A stretch of 64,000 bases of DNA from Apoderus coryli. Lineage: Eukaryota > Arthropoda > Insecta > Coleoptera > Attelabidae. Made by a program: the position numbers and the translations under genes. The stretch is taken from positions 34,115-98,114 of the forward strand of contig CAJVRQ020000086.1 of NCBI GenBank assembly GCA_911728435.2, in the 5' to 3' direction. Positions 26,741-36,160 of the stretch are shown here, piece by piece. Each line of letters begins with the position of its first letter. The stretch's first letter is position 1. The notes beneath the pieces were generated by a model. It saw only the letters and a list, made by a program, of their open reading frames with translations. It was not told the DNA's origin and did no database searches.

Positions 26741-28935
26741 TTGCTTTTTTATGCTTAATCTAATTTCTTTTGACTAATAAAATTTACTTTTAAATTCTAA
26801 GTGAGAAAACACTTTTTGGGAGCCATTTGAAAAGTTTAATTCTAAATAACAAAATTTTAGTAACAAAACGCTCTAATTCGTTCTAATTTGCTTTTTTATG
26901 CTTAATCTAATTTCTTTTGACTAATAAAATTTACTTTTAATTTCTAAGTGAGAAAACAGCTTTTTGGGAGCCATTTGAAACGTTTAATTCTAAATAACAA
27001 AATTTTAGTAACAAAACGCTCTAATTCGTTCTAATTTGCTTTTTTATGCTTAATCTAATTTCTTTTGACTAATAAAATTTACTTTTAAATTCTAAGTGAG
27101 AAAACAGCTTTTTGGGAGCCATTTGAACGTTTAATTCTAAATATCAAAATTTTAGTAACAAAACGCGCTAATTCGTTTTAAATTGCTTATTTACGCTTAA
27201 TCTAACTTATTTTCACTAATAAAATTTACTTTTAAATTCTAAGTGAGAAAACAGCTTTTTGTGAGCCATTTGAACGTTTAATTCTAAATATCAAAGTTTT
27301 AGTAACAAAACGCGCTAATTCGTTCTAAATTGCTTATTTACGCTTAATCTAACTTATTTTCACTAATAAAATTTACTTTTAAATTCTAAGTGAGAAAACA
27401 GCTTTTTGGGAGCCATTTGGAAAGTTTAATTCTAAATAACAAAATTTCAGTAACAAAACGCGCTAAATCGTTCTAATTTGCTTTTTTATGCTTAATCTAA
27501 TTTCTTTTGACTAATAAAATTTACTTTTAAATTCTAAGTGAGAAAACAGCTTTTTGGGAGCCATTTGAACGTTTAATTCTAAATATCAAAATTTTAGTAA
27601 CAAAACGCGCTAATTCGTTGTAAATTGCTCATTTACGCTTAATCTAACTTATTTTCACTAATAAAATTTACTTTTAAATTCTAAGTATGAAAACAGCTTT
27701 TTGGGAGCCATTTGAAAAGTTTAATTCTAAATAACAAAATTTTAGTAACAAAACGCTCTAATTCGTTCTAATTTGCTTTTTTATGCTTAATCTAATTTCT
27801 TTTGACTAATAAAATTTACTTTTAATTTCTAAGTGAGAAAACAGCTTTTTGGGAGCCATTTGAAAAGTTTAATTCTAAATAACAAAATTTTAGTAACAAA
27901 ACGCTCTAAATGGTTCTAATTTGCTTTTTTATGCTTAATCTAATTTCTTTAGACTAATAAAATTTACTTTTAAATTCCAAGTGAGAAAACAGCTTTTTGG
28001 GAGCCATTTGAAAAGTTTAATTCTAAATAACAAAATTTTAGTAACAAAACGCTCTAATTCGTTCTAATTCGCTTTTTTATTCTTAATCTAATTTCTTTTG
28101 ACTAATAAAACTTACTTTTAAATTCTAAGTGAGAAAACAGCTTTTTGGGAGCCATTTGAAAAGTTTAATTCTAAATAACAAAATTTTAGTAACAAAACGC
28201 TCTAATTCGTTCTAATTTGCTTTTTTATGCTTAATCTAATTTCTTTAGACTAATAAAATTTACTTTTAAATTCCAAGTGAGAAAACAGCTGTTTGGGAGC
28301 CATTTGAAAAGTTTAATTCTAAATAACAAAATTTTAGTAACAAAACGCGCTAATTCGTTCTAAATTGCTTATTTACGCTTAATCTAACTTATTTTCACTA
28401 ATAAAATTTACTTTTAAATTCCAAGTGAGACAACAGCTTTTTGGGAGCCATTTGAAAAGTTTAATTCTAAATAACAAAATTTTAGTAACAAAACGCGCTA
28501 AATCGTTCTAATTTGCTTTTTTATGCTTAATCTAATTTCTTTAGACTAATAAAATTTACTTTTAATTTCTAAGTGAGAAAACAGCTTTTTGGGAGCTATT
28601 TGAAACGTTTAATTCTAAATAACAATATTTTAGTAACAAAACGCTCTAATTCGTTCTAAATTGTTTATTTACGCTTAATCTAACTTATTTTCACTAATAA
28701 AATTTACTTTTAAATTCTAAGTGAGAAAACAGCTTTTTGGGAGCCATTTGAACGTTTAGTTCTAAATAACAAAATTTTAGTAACAAAACGCGCTAATTCA
28801 TTCTAATTTGCTTTTTTATGCTTAATCTAATTTCTTTTGACTAATAAAATTTACTTTTAATTTCTAAGTGAGAAAACAGCTTTTTGGGAGCCATTTGAAA
28901 CGTTTAATTCTAAATAACAAAATTTTAGTAACAAA

Positions 28936-28939
28936 ACGC
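28936..28939 (+). repeat. Target-site duplication ACGC, left copy (BEL-2)
   Basis: ACGC precedes the LTR base T at 28940 and is repeated at 36353-36356 directly after the other LTR. Joining the flanks through one ACGC gives an uninterrupted satellite monomer, which proves the insertion boundaries. Confidence 0.9.
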
Positions 28940-29131
28940 TGTTTTTGATAATAATGGACTGTATTAATATAAATTCTTATTAACTTTTTATTCATCAATA
29001 ATTGACATTTTACAAAATTATTCTGACATTACATTTCTTATTTTGACAACATGACAAAACATTAATCATGACTACTAGAAAATTAGATATCTATTAATGT
29101 TATAATTCCAAGAGATAATTAATCTTTAACA
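28940..29131 (-). repeat. 3' LTR of BEL-2 (192 bp)
   Basis: On the plus strand it begins TGTTTTTGATAATAATGG and ends ATCTTTAACA. It reads the same as 36161-36352 over all 192 bases by eye. In element orientation it follows the integrase stop and the purine-rich stretch, so it is the 3' LTR. A minus-strand AATAAA is inside it, as in its partner. Confidence 0.95.
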
Positions 29132-29282
29132 TATAGCCCGCCTTGAAGCATTGATGAAAATGCTTCAAAAACATCAAACAATTATAATAAGCAATACAAC
29201 TCTTTCATTCACACCTTGAAACTATGGCTTGCAATTATTCCTTTACCATTCCTTAAAACTATAGCTAATTACTAGAAAACTA
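29132..29282 (-). other. BEL-2 3' untranslated region with candidate polypurine tract
   Basis: These 151 bp lie between the integrase stop and the 3' LTR. On the minus strand the last bases before the LTR read CAAGGCGGGCTATA (about 29132-29145), a purine-rich run in the correct place for plus-strand priming. Nothing else is recognisable in it. Confidence 0.55.
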
Positions 29283-30702
29283 CTAAGTTACACATTCTGG
29301 TAATGGTAGAATACACACACGATTAGCTGCTCGTTTCACAATATTTCCACTTGCAAGTCTAACACTAATTACACGTGTAATACCATCTGTCCCTTGGTGA
29401 AGTTCAGTAATTCGACCTAGAGGCCAATTTGCTGTAGGCGCATTGTCTTCTTTGATAAGAACCAACGTATCGACTTTCAATAACTTATGTGAATTTAATT
29501 TCCACTTTACTCGAGACTGAAGTTCACCTATATATTCCTTGTACCACCTAGCCCAATAATGCTGCGTTTGTGCTTGTAGTTTTTGCCATAATTTGAGTCT
29601 ATTTTCTGGTACATTTATTATATCCATTTCAGGAAGAGCCGTTACTTGTCTTCCTATCAAAAAATGTGCCGGTGTTAATGCCGACATATCATTTGGATCA
29701 TCACTAATCGGGCAAAGAGGACGTGAATTTAATACGCCTTCAACTCTAGTTAGTACAGTTGCAAGTTCTTCAAACGTCAACGGAGTGGCTCCAATCACAC
29801 GTTTGATATGATATTTCGAACTTTTGATTCCTGCTTCCCATATGCCTCCAAATGTTGGAAAATTTGCAGGTGTAAATCTCCATTCAATATCATCACTTAC
29901 TAACGTATTTGCAATAAAAGTACAATGTTTATTCAAAAAATCAGACACTGCAGAAAGCTCATTCTTGGCTCCAATATAATTTGAACCGTTGTCAGAGAAA
30001 ATAATTTTAGGTTTACCCCGACGACTTACAAAACGATTCAGTGCCGCCATAAAAGCTTCCGTGGTGAGCTCTGAAACTAATTCAAGATGCACAGCTTTGG
30101 TGCTCATACAAACAAAAATACATATATAAGATTTAACTATTTTAGGATTTCTAGTTTTTCTGTCCTTTAAATAAAAAGGACCGCCAAAATCGGTACCTAC
30201 ATTCAAGAATGGTGAAAAATTATTTACTCTTATATCTGGTAAGTCACCCATTAGATACTGATTCCCTTTCGGATGAGCCTTAAAACAAGTAACACATTGA
30301 TTTACAATTTTCTTACAGGAATTACGTCCTGAAATTATCCAATACCTTTCTCTAAGTGAGCATAACAGCATTTGTACTCCACAATGTAACAACCGGACAT
30401 GTTCACTCCTTATAATAATATCTGTAAGAAGGCAACCCTTTGGTAAAATAAGAGGATGTTTTTTATCATACTTGACAGCTGCATTTTTTAATCTACCTCC
30501 AACACGAAGAACATCATCTTTTAAAATTGGATTTAACGATAAAATTTTACTTTTTTTATGTAATTGCTTACTATTTATTAACCTACTGTAATCATCATTG
30601 AAATATCTTATTTGGGTGTATTTAATTAAAGCAATTTCCGCTTTGCTAATTTCACTAGGTAAAAGTGAGCCTCTGATTTGCTGGCTTTTATTTTTACAAT
30701 TA
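29283..30702 (-). pseudogene. pol: BEL-2 pol, 3' segment: integrase (cut off by the inserted transposon)
   Basis: This is the downstream part of the BEL-2 gag-pol gene. A Met at 30719 gives a 478-codon frame, but its first residues are encoded by the terminus of the inserted transposon, so that start is accidental. In that numbering a zinc-binding H..H..C..C lies at His107, His112, Cys142 and Cys145. The core triad is Asp177 (GTDFGGP), Asp243 (FSDNGSN) and Glu295 (GGIWEAG). The BEL C-terminal domain (NWPLGRI) ends just before TAG at 29283-29285. All three catalytic acids are present. The segment joins in frame to 32087-35940 once the transposon and one TTA are discounted (3854 + 1417 = 5271 nt, 1757 codons). 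As it stands, integrase would not be made from the gag-pol message unless the insert were spliced out or bypassed. Confidence 0.88.
30700..30702 (+). repeat. TTA target-site duplication, left copy
   Basis: TTA precedes CACAGGCC at 30703 and recurs at 32087-32089 after the opposite terminus. The duplication is confirmed because removing one copy plus the element restores the pol frame exactly. Three-base TTA/TAA duplications are known for PIF/Harbinger, and three-base duplications for CACTA-type elements. Confidence 0.85.
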
Positions 30703-30728
30703 CACAGGCCAACACACATTTTGGTGCC
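30703..30728 (+). repeat. Left terminal inverted repeat of the nested DNA transposon
   Basis: It reads CACAGGCCAACA, then a short divergent piece, then TTTTGGTGCC. It pairs with 32051-32086 read on the other strand. The right copy is about 10 bp longer because of an A/T run between the two matching blocks. Confidence 0.85.
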
Positions 30729-30784
30729 TGCGATTTTTTAACTGTTCCTGAGTAATTTTTGGATGCAGAATGTAAAAAGGTTCT

Positions 30785-30817
30785 CAGATTTTGTCTATCA
30801 GATCTAGTTTTTGAGAT
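30785..30817 (+). repeat. Subterminal inverted repeat, left copy
   Basis: This 33-bp segment (beginning CAGATTTTGTCTATCAG, ending TTTTTGAGAT) matches the reverse complement of 31962-31994 with two mismatches. Matching subterminal blocks are typical transposase-binding regions of DNA transposons; binding here is inferred. Confidence 0.75.
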
Positions 30818-30915
30818 TTTTTAAAAAATTGTGTATATAATTTACGTTATAACTGTTATAATATATAATATTACTATTGACAGTTAAAAAAAACAAAGAC
30901 ACATGGATTTAAGTA

Positions 30916-30921
30916 TTTATT
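30916..30921 (-). promoter_or_regulatory. Candidate poly(A) signal for the 218-codon ORF
   Basis: The minus strand reads AATAAA about 50 bp past the stop of the ORF at 30971. With a UTR of ordinary length and no other gene nearby, it could end this transcript. Position is the only support, and the region is AT-rich. Confidence 0.4.
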
Positions 30922-30970
30922 GCAAAAACTTAATTTACATAATTACATTAGTCACTAATCACATAAAAAT

Positions 30971-31627
30971 TTAATAAGTAATATTAGTACCTCGACAAAG
31001 TAGATTTTTTTCTTTTAATCTGGATGCAAGTAATTCAGCGGATTCCTTTGAGAGATTCAGGTCTCTTATAAGATCGTTTAGTTCTTCTTGATTGAAACAC
31101 TGCGGAGTTGCTAAATCTGCTTCAAAATCGCTGTCGTTTTCTGATTGAATTCTTTTAACTTCGTCAGACGTTGATGTTTCTGTATCATCTTCTGTCAGTT
31201 TGGGTAGACTGCTGAATGATGGAACGGGTATTTCTTCCGAATGCACTACAGGCCTTCTTGCAGAATCTAGATCAGGATATGTCCATTTGTGTCTATTGTT
31301 TCTATTTATGCCTTTAATATTAACGAGACAAAAATAGCAGTCGTCATGATGGTTCCGCGGTTCTCTCCAAACCATTGGTACACCAAACTTTAGGCACTTC
31401 CTCTTTCCAGTTGTCCACTGTCGCAAATGTTCAACACATGTTTTACATATGAAATGTGGGGCCCAAGATTTATCTTGATCTCCTAAATGAACGCCAAAAT
31501 AGGCAATATAAGCTCTTTTCACAAAGTCAGAAATCCTTTTTCTGCTCTCTTTCAAAGTGTATTCACCACACACATAACAAAAAACATCGGGATGATTTAC
31601 ACAGGTACGTCTGCTTGTGGATGCCAT
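30971..31627 (-). CDS. 218-aa cysteine-rich protein, truncated member of a multi-copy arthropod family
   Basis: The protein starts MASTSRRTCVNHPDVFCYVC. Three CxxC pairs stand at Cys17/20, Cys61/64 and Cys97/100, with His58 and His93/94 nearby, which suggests a zinc-binding N-terminal domain of about 105 residues. The FICKTCVEHLRQW segment resembles the second half of a ZAD-like domain. Residues 140-175 are acidic and Ser/Thr-rich and probably disordered. Residues 176-215 (CFNQEELNDLIRDLNLSKES) look like a helical pair. From memory, this matches the N-terminal third of a larger uncharacterised protein present in many copies in arthropod genomes; here it stops after GTNITY, where longer members continue. 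It lies wholly inside the nested DNA transposon, on the same strand as BEL-2. It could be the DNA-binding part of that transposon's own protein. Function is unknown, and the family match is recall, not a search. Confidence 0.7.
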   Translation of the reverse strand: MASTSRRTCVNHPDVFCYVCGEYTLKESRKRISDFVKRAYIAYFGVHLGDQDKSWAPHFICKTCVEHLRQWTTGKRKCLKFGVPMVWREPRNHHDDCYFCLVNIKGINRNNRHKWTYPDLDSARRPVVHSEEIPVPSFSSLPKLTEDDTETSTSDEVKRIQSENDSDFEADLATPQCFNQEELNDLIRDLNLSKESAELLASRLKEKNLLCRGTNITY

Positions 31628-31961
31628 TGTTTCAGTTTAGTGTCTTGATACTACAAAACGACCAAAATTTACACAAAATGATAGCACAACTTTACTTGGG
31701 AAAACTCAGTAATATACTAAATCAAGTACAGCCAAGCAGGTATAGAAGGATCGGGTCATAGGCAATTACAGGTATAAAAGTAAGTAAGAGCATTGTATTG
31801 AGTAGTTCCTAGTATAGGAACATTGGGTCAGGGACAATTCCAGGTATCCATTTGGCTAATTAGATTCTGGGAAATTCCTATTTTGACGATTAAGTACATA
31901 TTTATCTCTTTATTTGTTGTCCTTTATCAGAAAAAAATATATCATTTAACCTGTAACGTGT

Positions 31962-31994
31962 ATCTCAAAAACTAGAGCTGATAGAAAAAATCTG
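31962..31994 (+). repeat. Subterminal inverted repeat, right copy
   Basis: Reverse-complement partner of 30785-30817 (31 of 33 matching). It lies about 90 bp in from the right end of the element, a distance similar to that of the left copy. Confidence 0.75.
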
Positions 31995-32040
31995 GTGGCA
32001 TTTTTGGAATCAGCACATTAAAAACATCTAAAATCAGATG

Positions 32041-35000
32041 TTAGATTTCTGGCACCAAATTTTTTTTTTCATTTTGTTGGCCTGTGTTATTTATAAAACG
32101 AAATACATATGCAACTACGTATAAAATTTTACTATAGGATGAAAATTTATTTATTAAACTTTCTAAGATACTCGAATCCTGCATTATGGATAAATTCACT
32201 GATCGTGTTTCAGGAATTTCAGACAGCATATTATTTGATTCTTGTACATCCCATAAACTATTATTTTTTGTAAACCACTCTGGTCCATGCCACCATAAGT
32301 GACAAGTTTTTAAAAATAATACCGATACACCACGTGATAACAAATCAGCTGGATTTTCATTAGTTTTAACATGATTCCAGTTGTTGTTACCACTAAGTTC
32401 TTGAATTTCGCTAATACGATTTGCTACAAAAGTTTTGAATTTTGATGGCGAATTCCTGATCCAACACAATACAATTGTTGAATCGCACCAGTAATAGATA
32501 TTTTTAAATTGAATATCTAATGATTTCATGGTGGCATTCATTAAATTTGCCAACAGTAATGCTCCACATAATTCCAACCTAGGAAGACTGATTTGTTTTA
32601 TAGGTGCTACTCTTGATTTCGCGTTTACTAAATGACTGATATAACTTCCATCAAGTTGCAGACACCGTACATAAATACACGCACCGTATGCTTTAGTAGA
32701 TGCATCACTAAATCCGTGAATCTCTACTGATCTATATTTATTAAATATTGCTTGCCGCGAAATATTTAAATCATTTATTATAACTAGTTCATTGTAAAAT
32801 TCTTGCCAACTATTACCAATTTCATCAGACAAAATAGCATCCCAGTCGTATTTAAGTTTCCATAGTTCTTGAATAATTAACTTCGCTCTAATAATTATAG
32901 GGCCTAGTAACCCTAACGGATCAAATAATTGACATATAGTGGATAAAATCGTGCGTTTGGTTACTTTAGTACTGGCTCTATTTTCTAGCGTAAATTTATA
33001 TTTGATTAAATCATTATTAGAATCCCAAAAAATGCCTAGCGTTTTATTTTGTTCATTTATTCCAAGATCTAAAATACTAGCCGCTAGAGTTCTATCAACG
33101 TTAAAACTGAATAATATATCTTTATCATTACATAGCCATTTCCTTAAATCAAAACCAGAATCGCTAAATAATTGAGTCAAAACGCGTTGATTATTTAAAA
33201 TCTCACGGCTTGTATCTGCTCCTGTAAGTAGATCATCCATATAAAAATCGCGCTTGATAATTTGACTAACATCTGGGTACATTTTTTCATTATCTAAAGC
33301 TATCTGGAATAAACAACGTACCGCCAAATACGGAGCTGAGGAAGTACCATAAGTAACGGTGTTCAGCTGAAAATATTCTAATGGTTTTTCAGCAGAATCA
33401 CGCCAAATAATTTTCTGATATTTCCTTTCATTTTCATTAATTAGGATTTGCCTATACATTTTAGAAATATCTGCAGTCATAACATAATTGTATTTTCTGA
33501 AACGCGTTAAAATTGAAAATAAATCTTCTTGTAATCTGGGACCTACAAACTGAACGTCATTAAGTGACAATCCAGAATCTGTTTTTGAACTAGCATCAAA
33601 AACGCAGCGACATTTTGTCGTAAGACTATCTTCTTTTATAATAGCATGATGAGGCATAAAATATCCATCGCCTTCATTAGCCGTATCGAGTTTAGTCATA
33701 TGACCTAATTGTTCATATTCAGTCATAAATTTAGTATATTCTAATTTCAACTTAGAATCCCTATTCAACCTCTTTTCTAACTGATAGAATCGTTTCAGGG
33801 CTATATCAAATGAATATCCTAAATTTGCTAATAACTTTTTAAAAGGCATATTTACCTGAAACCTACCTTCAGCGTTTTTTTGAGTTGTTTCTAAAAAGTA
33901 TTTTTCACAATACTTTTCACTATCAGACATAATTAATTTATTCGTGGGTATTTCTTCTAATTCCCAAAATTTAACTAAACTCTTGTTAAATCTATCAAAC
34001 TCAGAATTAACTAATAAACTATTCACACAATACATTGAATTATTATTTGCTGCAGAATATAACACAATATTGCCAGCTACAATCCATCCAAAAATAGAAT
34101 TATAAAGAATTGGTAAATCCTTGCCCAAAACTTTACGTTCATTACCTAATATTAACCAGAACATATCACTGCCCAACAGCATGTCAATATCTCCGGTAAC
34201 ATTAAAATCAGGATCGGCCAACCTTATATCCTTGGGAATTACAATTTTATCTTTTGAAAATGATAGTGTTGGCAATTTCTCTGTTATTTTTGGCAAAATA
34301 AAACAATTAATGCTACTTTGAAAACTGTTGTAGCACGACATTATATCTAAAGAAATTTTATAATTGATATGTGTAATTGACTGACTTACACCTTTTATTA
34401 CATGGTTCGTTTTAATTGTAGGTAAATCCAACTCTTTTAATAATTTTTCAGAAATAAAATTACTCTGGGAACCACTATCCAGTAATGCCCTACATTTAAT
34501 TATTTTATTTTTCCCTTTAACCTTAATTATTGCAGTAGATAATAAAACCTGTGAAATATCGCAAGCATTGGCAACAGTGCACTCTGTTGAATGGTTATTC
34601 AAAATGTTAACATTTTTATCTACAGCATTTTGTAAATCCTTGTTTTCAGGAATCTGTTGTAAAGCCACTGATCTTTCGGCTGCATTTGAGTTAACATTTT
34701 TTGTTCCAACATTCTCTAAATGTAGCAAATTATTATGTGCTCGATGACACTTACTACATTTTCGAGCCTTACATTTCATAAAATTATGATTTGGTCGTAA
34801 ACAATTAATACATAATTTTAATTGCCTTACAGCCTCTATGCGAGCTTCTATCGATAATTTAAGAAAGTTCTCACAATAATAAATAGCATGAACCTTCTTA
34901 CAATAATAACATTCTAATTTACCTTGGTGAGTATTATTGTTACTTGTGGATGCAAGGCTGCTACTACTCTGTTTTTTCCTATCTGACTTTGAATGCGATG

Positions 35001-35940
35001 GCTGACATACATTAGCTTCAAATTGCGTAACTTCTAATTTATGTAGCACCTCGCACTTTCTTTTAAGAAATTCACGCATATTAGTCATACTTGGAACCTT
35101 TAAGTTATATTGATATGACTCCCAGTCTCTGCGAGTCACATGATCAAATTTCGTAGCTAGCAAATAAATAATTAAACGATCCCATGCATCTGTTTTTTCA
35201 CCAAGGCTTTCCAAAGAATATAAATTTTTTGTGATTGAATCGTAAAGTTTACGTAATTCAATATGAGATTCTTTTTTTAACTCAGGATATTGAAATATAT
35301 CCTTAATATGATTATGAATCAGTAAACCTTTATTCTCGTAAGTTTCAACCAAAAAGTTCCAAGCAGAATTATAATTATTACCTTGTCTATTCATAGATTT
35401 TAATTTATCTTTAACATCATCAACTAAAGCGTTACGCAAATAATAGTATTTACGACTATCCGACAAGGAATCATTACTATCTACTAAATCTAAAAATGCC
35501 TCTTTGAATTCAAGCCAATTTTCATAATTACCATTGAATGTAGGTATCTGAATTGGGGGTAAATCGTCGTTATTTACCTTAGAGGAAGGAACAGAATGAG
35601 TGGAATTATTAGAACATTCTAAAGAATCAACCTTCTTAGTGAATGAATTACATAGAACCTTAATATCACTAACTAACTTAAAATAAACTTTCTCAAAATG
35701 CTCAAACTCAGTGTCCTCCACATTTTCAGATTCTTCATTTGCTTCTAAACAACTAATTTGCAACTGTACCTTCTCAAAACTTTCCAAGACTGGTTCAATC
35801 TTTTTCAGTCTTTCCTGAAGATCATAATACGTGCTTTCATTTACAGCATTTACATCAATGGTAGCAACATAATTTATACAACGAGTTAAGGCCGATTTTA
35901 AACTCCTCTTTTGAGTTTTTAAATTATTCAATTCGGTCAT
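32041..35940 (-). CDS. gag-pol: BEL-2 gag-pol polyprotein, 5' segment: gag, zinc knuckles, protease, RT, RNase H
   Basis: The frame has 1299 codons, starting at ATG 35940. Residues 1-125 are a gag leader with coiled-coil character. The BEL gag domain is at about 126-300 (IPTFNGNYENWLEF). Cysteine knuckles are at about 344-407 (CYYC, CINC, CSKCHRAH). An aspartic protease has its DSGS at about 488-491. Reverse transcriptase has TADISKMY (Asp about 823) and a canonical YMDD at 900-903. RNase H carries SDAST (about 1079), RLEL (about 1123), WCDST (about 1153) and NPADLLSRG (about 1199). Native sequence ends at about residue 1285; the last 14 or so residues are read from the transposon terminus, beginning at 32086, and end at an accidental stop at 32041. 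All catalytic motifs are intact. The message could still make gag, protease, RT and RNase H, but without integrase. The start is the first ATG after the 5' leader, and no upstream in-frame extension is obvious. Confidence 0.92.
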   Translation of the reverse strand: MTELNNLKTQKRSLKSALTRCINYVATIDVNAVNESTYYDLQERLKKIEPVLESFEKVQLQISCLEANEESENVEDTEFEHFEKVYFKLVSDIKVLCNSFTKKVDSLECSNNSTHSVPSSKVNNDDLPPIQIPTFNGNYENWLEFKEAFLDLVDSNDSLSDSRKYYYLRNALVDDVKDKLKSMNRQGNNYNSAWNFLVETYENKGLLIHNHIKDIFQYPELKKESHIELRKLYDSITKNLYSLESLGEKTDAWDRLIIYLLATKFDHVTRRDWESYQYNLKVPSMTNMREFLKRKCEVLHKLEVTQFEANVCQPSHSKSDRKKQSSSSLASTSNNNTHQGKLECYYCKKVHAIYYCENFLKLSIEARIEAVRQLKLCINCLRPNHNFMKCKARKCSKCHRAHNNLLHLENVGTKNVNSNAAERSVALQQIPENKDLQNAVDKNVNILNNHSTECTVANACDISQVLLSTAIIKVKGKNKIIKCRALLDSGSQSNFISEKLLKELDLPTIKTNHVIKGVSQSITHINYKISLDIMSCYNSFQSSINCFILPKITEKLPTLSFSKDKIVIPKDIRLADPDFNVTGDIDMLLGSDMFWLILGNERKVLGKDLPILYNSIFGWIVAGNIVLYSAANNNSMYCVNSLLVNSEFDRFNKSLVKFWELEEIPTNKLIMSDSEKYCEKYFLETTQKNAEGRFQVNMPFKKLLANLGYSFDIALKRFYQLEKRLNRDSKLKLEYTKFMTEYEQLGHMTKLDTANEGDGYFMPHHAIIKEDSLTTKCRCVFDASSKTDSGLSLNDVQFVGPRLQEDLFSILTRFRKYNYVMTADISKMYRQILINENERKYQKIIWRDSAEKPLEYFQLNTVTYGTSSAPYLAVRCLFQIALDNEKMYPDVSQIIKRDFYMDDLLTGADTSREILNNQRVLTQLFSDSGFDLRKWLCNDKDILFSFNVDRTLAASILDLGINEQNKTLGIFWDSNNDLIKYKFTLENRASTKVTKRTILSTICQLFDPLGLLGPIIIRAKLIIQELWKLKYDWDAILSDEIGNSWQEFYNELVIINDLNISRQAIFNKYRSVEIHGFSDASTKAYGACIYVRCLQLDGSYISHLVNAKSRVAPIKQISLPRLELCGALLLANLMNATMKSLDIQFKNIYYWCDSTIVLCWIRNSPSKFKTFVANRISEIQELSGNNNWNHVKTNENPADLLSRGVSVLFLKTCHLWWHGPEWFTKNNSLWDVQESNNMLSEIPETRSVNLSIMQDSSILESLINKFSSYSKILYVVAYVFRFINNTGQQNEKKNLVPEI
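32051..32086 (+). repeat. Right terminal inverted repeat of the nested DNA transposon
   Basis: It reads GGCACCAAA, a T-run, CATTTTGTTGGCCTGTG. The reverse complement begins CACAGGCCAACA and includes TTTGGTGCC, as at the left end. TTA follows at 32087-32089. Confidence 0.85.
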
Positions 35941-36160
35941 AATTACTATTATGGAGCATCAAAAATGGTATAACTATTAATTCAGACTGGCGATTAGCAT
36001 ATTGTAGTGGCAATTACCTTATAATATGTCTTGCGTTTCTTCGCACTGAAGTCTGCACAATATTGCCGATTTACTGATTGACAAATATACTTTTCTCGAT
36101 TCAATTAATGAATTTCCTTAGTAAAACACTAGCTGAATCCAATCCGGTTCGCTGGACCAA
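35941..36160 (-). other. BEL-2 5' leader with primer-binding site
   Basis: These 220 bp lie between the 5' LTR and the gag ATG. The primer-binding site is at 36142-36159, one base inside the LTR. In element sense it starts TGGTCCAGCGAACCGG. Its complement ends ...GGTTCGCTGGACCA, which has the CCA end and general look of a tRNA 3' end; I could not assign the tRNA. Nothing else is recognisable. Confidence 0.75.

Larger units (their letters stand above)
3381..28939 (+). repeat. 148-bp AT-rich satellite, array 1 (about 173 monomers)
   Basis: The whole stretch is head-to-tail copies of a 148-bp unit, counted from the recurrent AGCTTTTTGGGAGC motif (for example 3479, 3627, 3775, 3923, 4071, 4219, each exactly 148 apart). 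Composition is about 24% GC. Two monomer types alternate irregularly: type A (TTTTTTATGCTTAATC, CTAATTTCTTTTGAC or TTTAGAC) and type B (TTATTTACGCTTAATC, CTAACTTATTTTCAC). Recurrent markers include CACTTTTTGGGAG (2 bp lost), TTTGGAAAG plus AATTTCAGTAAC, AAGTATGAAAAC, TTTTGTGAGCC, and a 36-bp deletion form. Their spacing shows higher-order repeats. Every monomer carries stops in the forward frames, and I see no gene here. The array continues on the other side of the BEL-2 insertion. Confidence 0.98.
30703..32086 (-). mobile_element. Non-autonomous DNA transposon (1384 bp, CACAGGCC termini, TTA duplication) nested in BEL-2
   Basis: The termini are inverted: both start CACAGGCCAACA (12 of 12) and share TTTGGTGCC a little further in. 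A 33-bp subterminal inverted match with two differences lies at 30785-30817 and 31962-31994. The inverted repeats are therefore long (over 100 bp) but degenerate. TTA flanks both ends. It contains one 218-codon ORF on the minus strand and no recognisable transposase core, so it is probably an internally deleted copy of a larger element. The CAC ends with a 3-bp duplication suggest the CACTA/CMC group; the TTA target would also suit PIF/Harbinger. I cannot decide between them. It inserted into BEL-2 pol after BEL-2 had entered the satellite. Confidence 0.85.

Noticed and set aside
3381..28939. CRISPR-like array (regular repeats with variable parts)
   Set aside because: The repeats are contiguous 148-bp units with no unique spacers, in a eukaryotic context; it is a satellite.
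30283..30719. A separate integrase gene starting at Met 30719
   Set aside because: The first residues are encoded by the terminal repeat of the nested transposon; the true upstream codons lie beyond it at 32087.
31456..31761. 101-codon plus-strand ORF over the start of the cysteine-rich gene
   Set aside because: It is antisense to the 218-codon ORF, whose cysteine pattern is convincing, and shows no domain of its own.
32939..34321. Plus-strand ORFs of 66-78 codons inside BEL-2 gag-pol
   Set aside because: Antisense shadows of RT and protease coding sequence.
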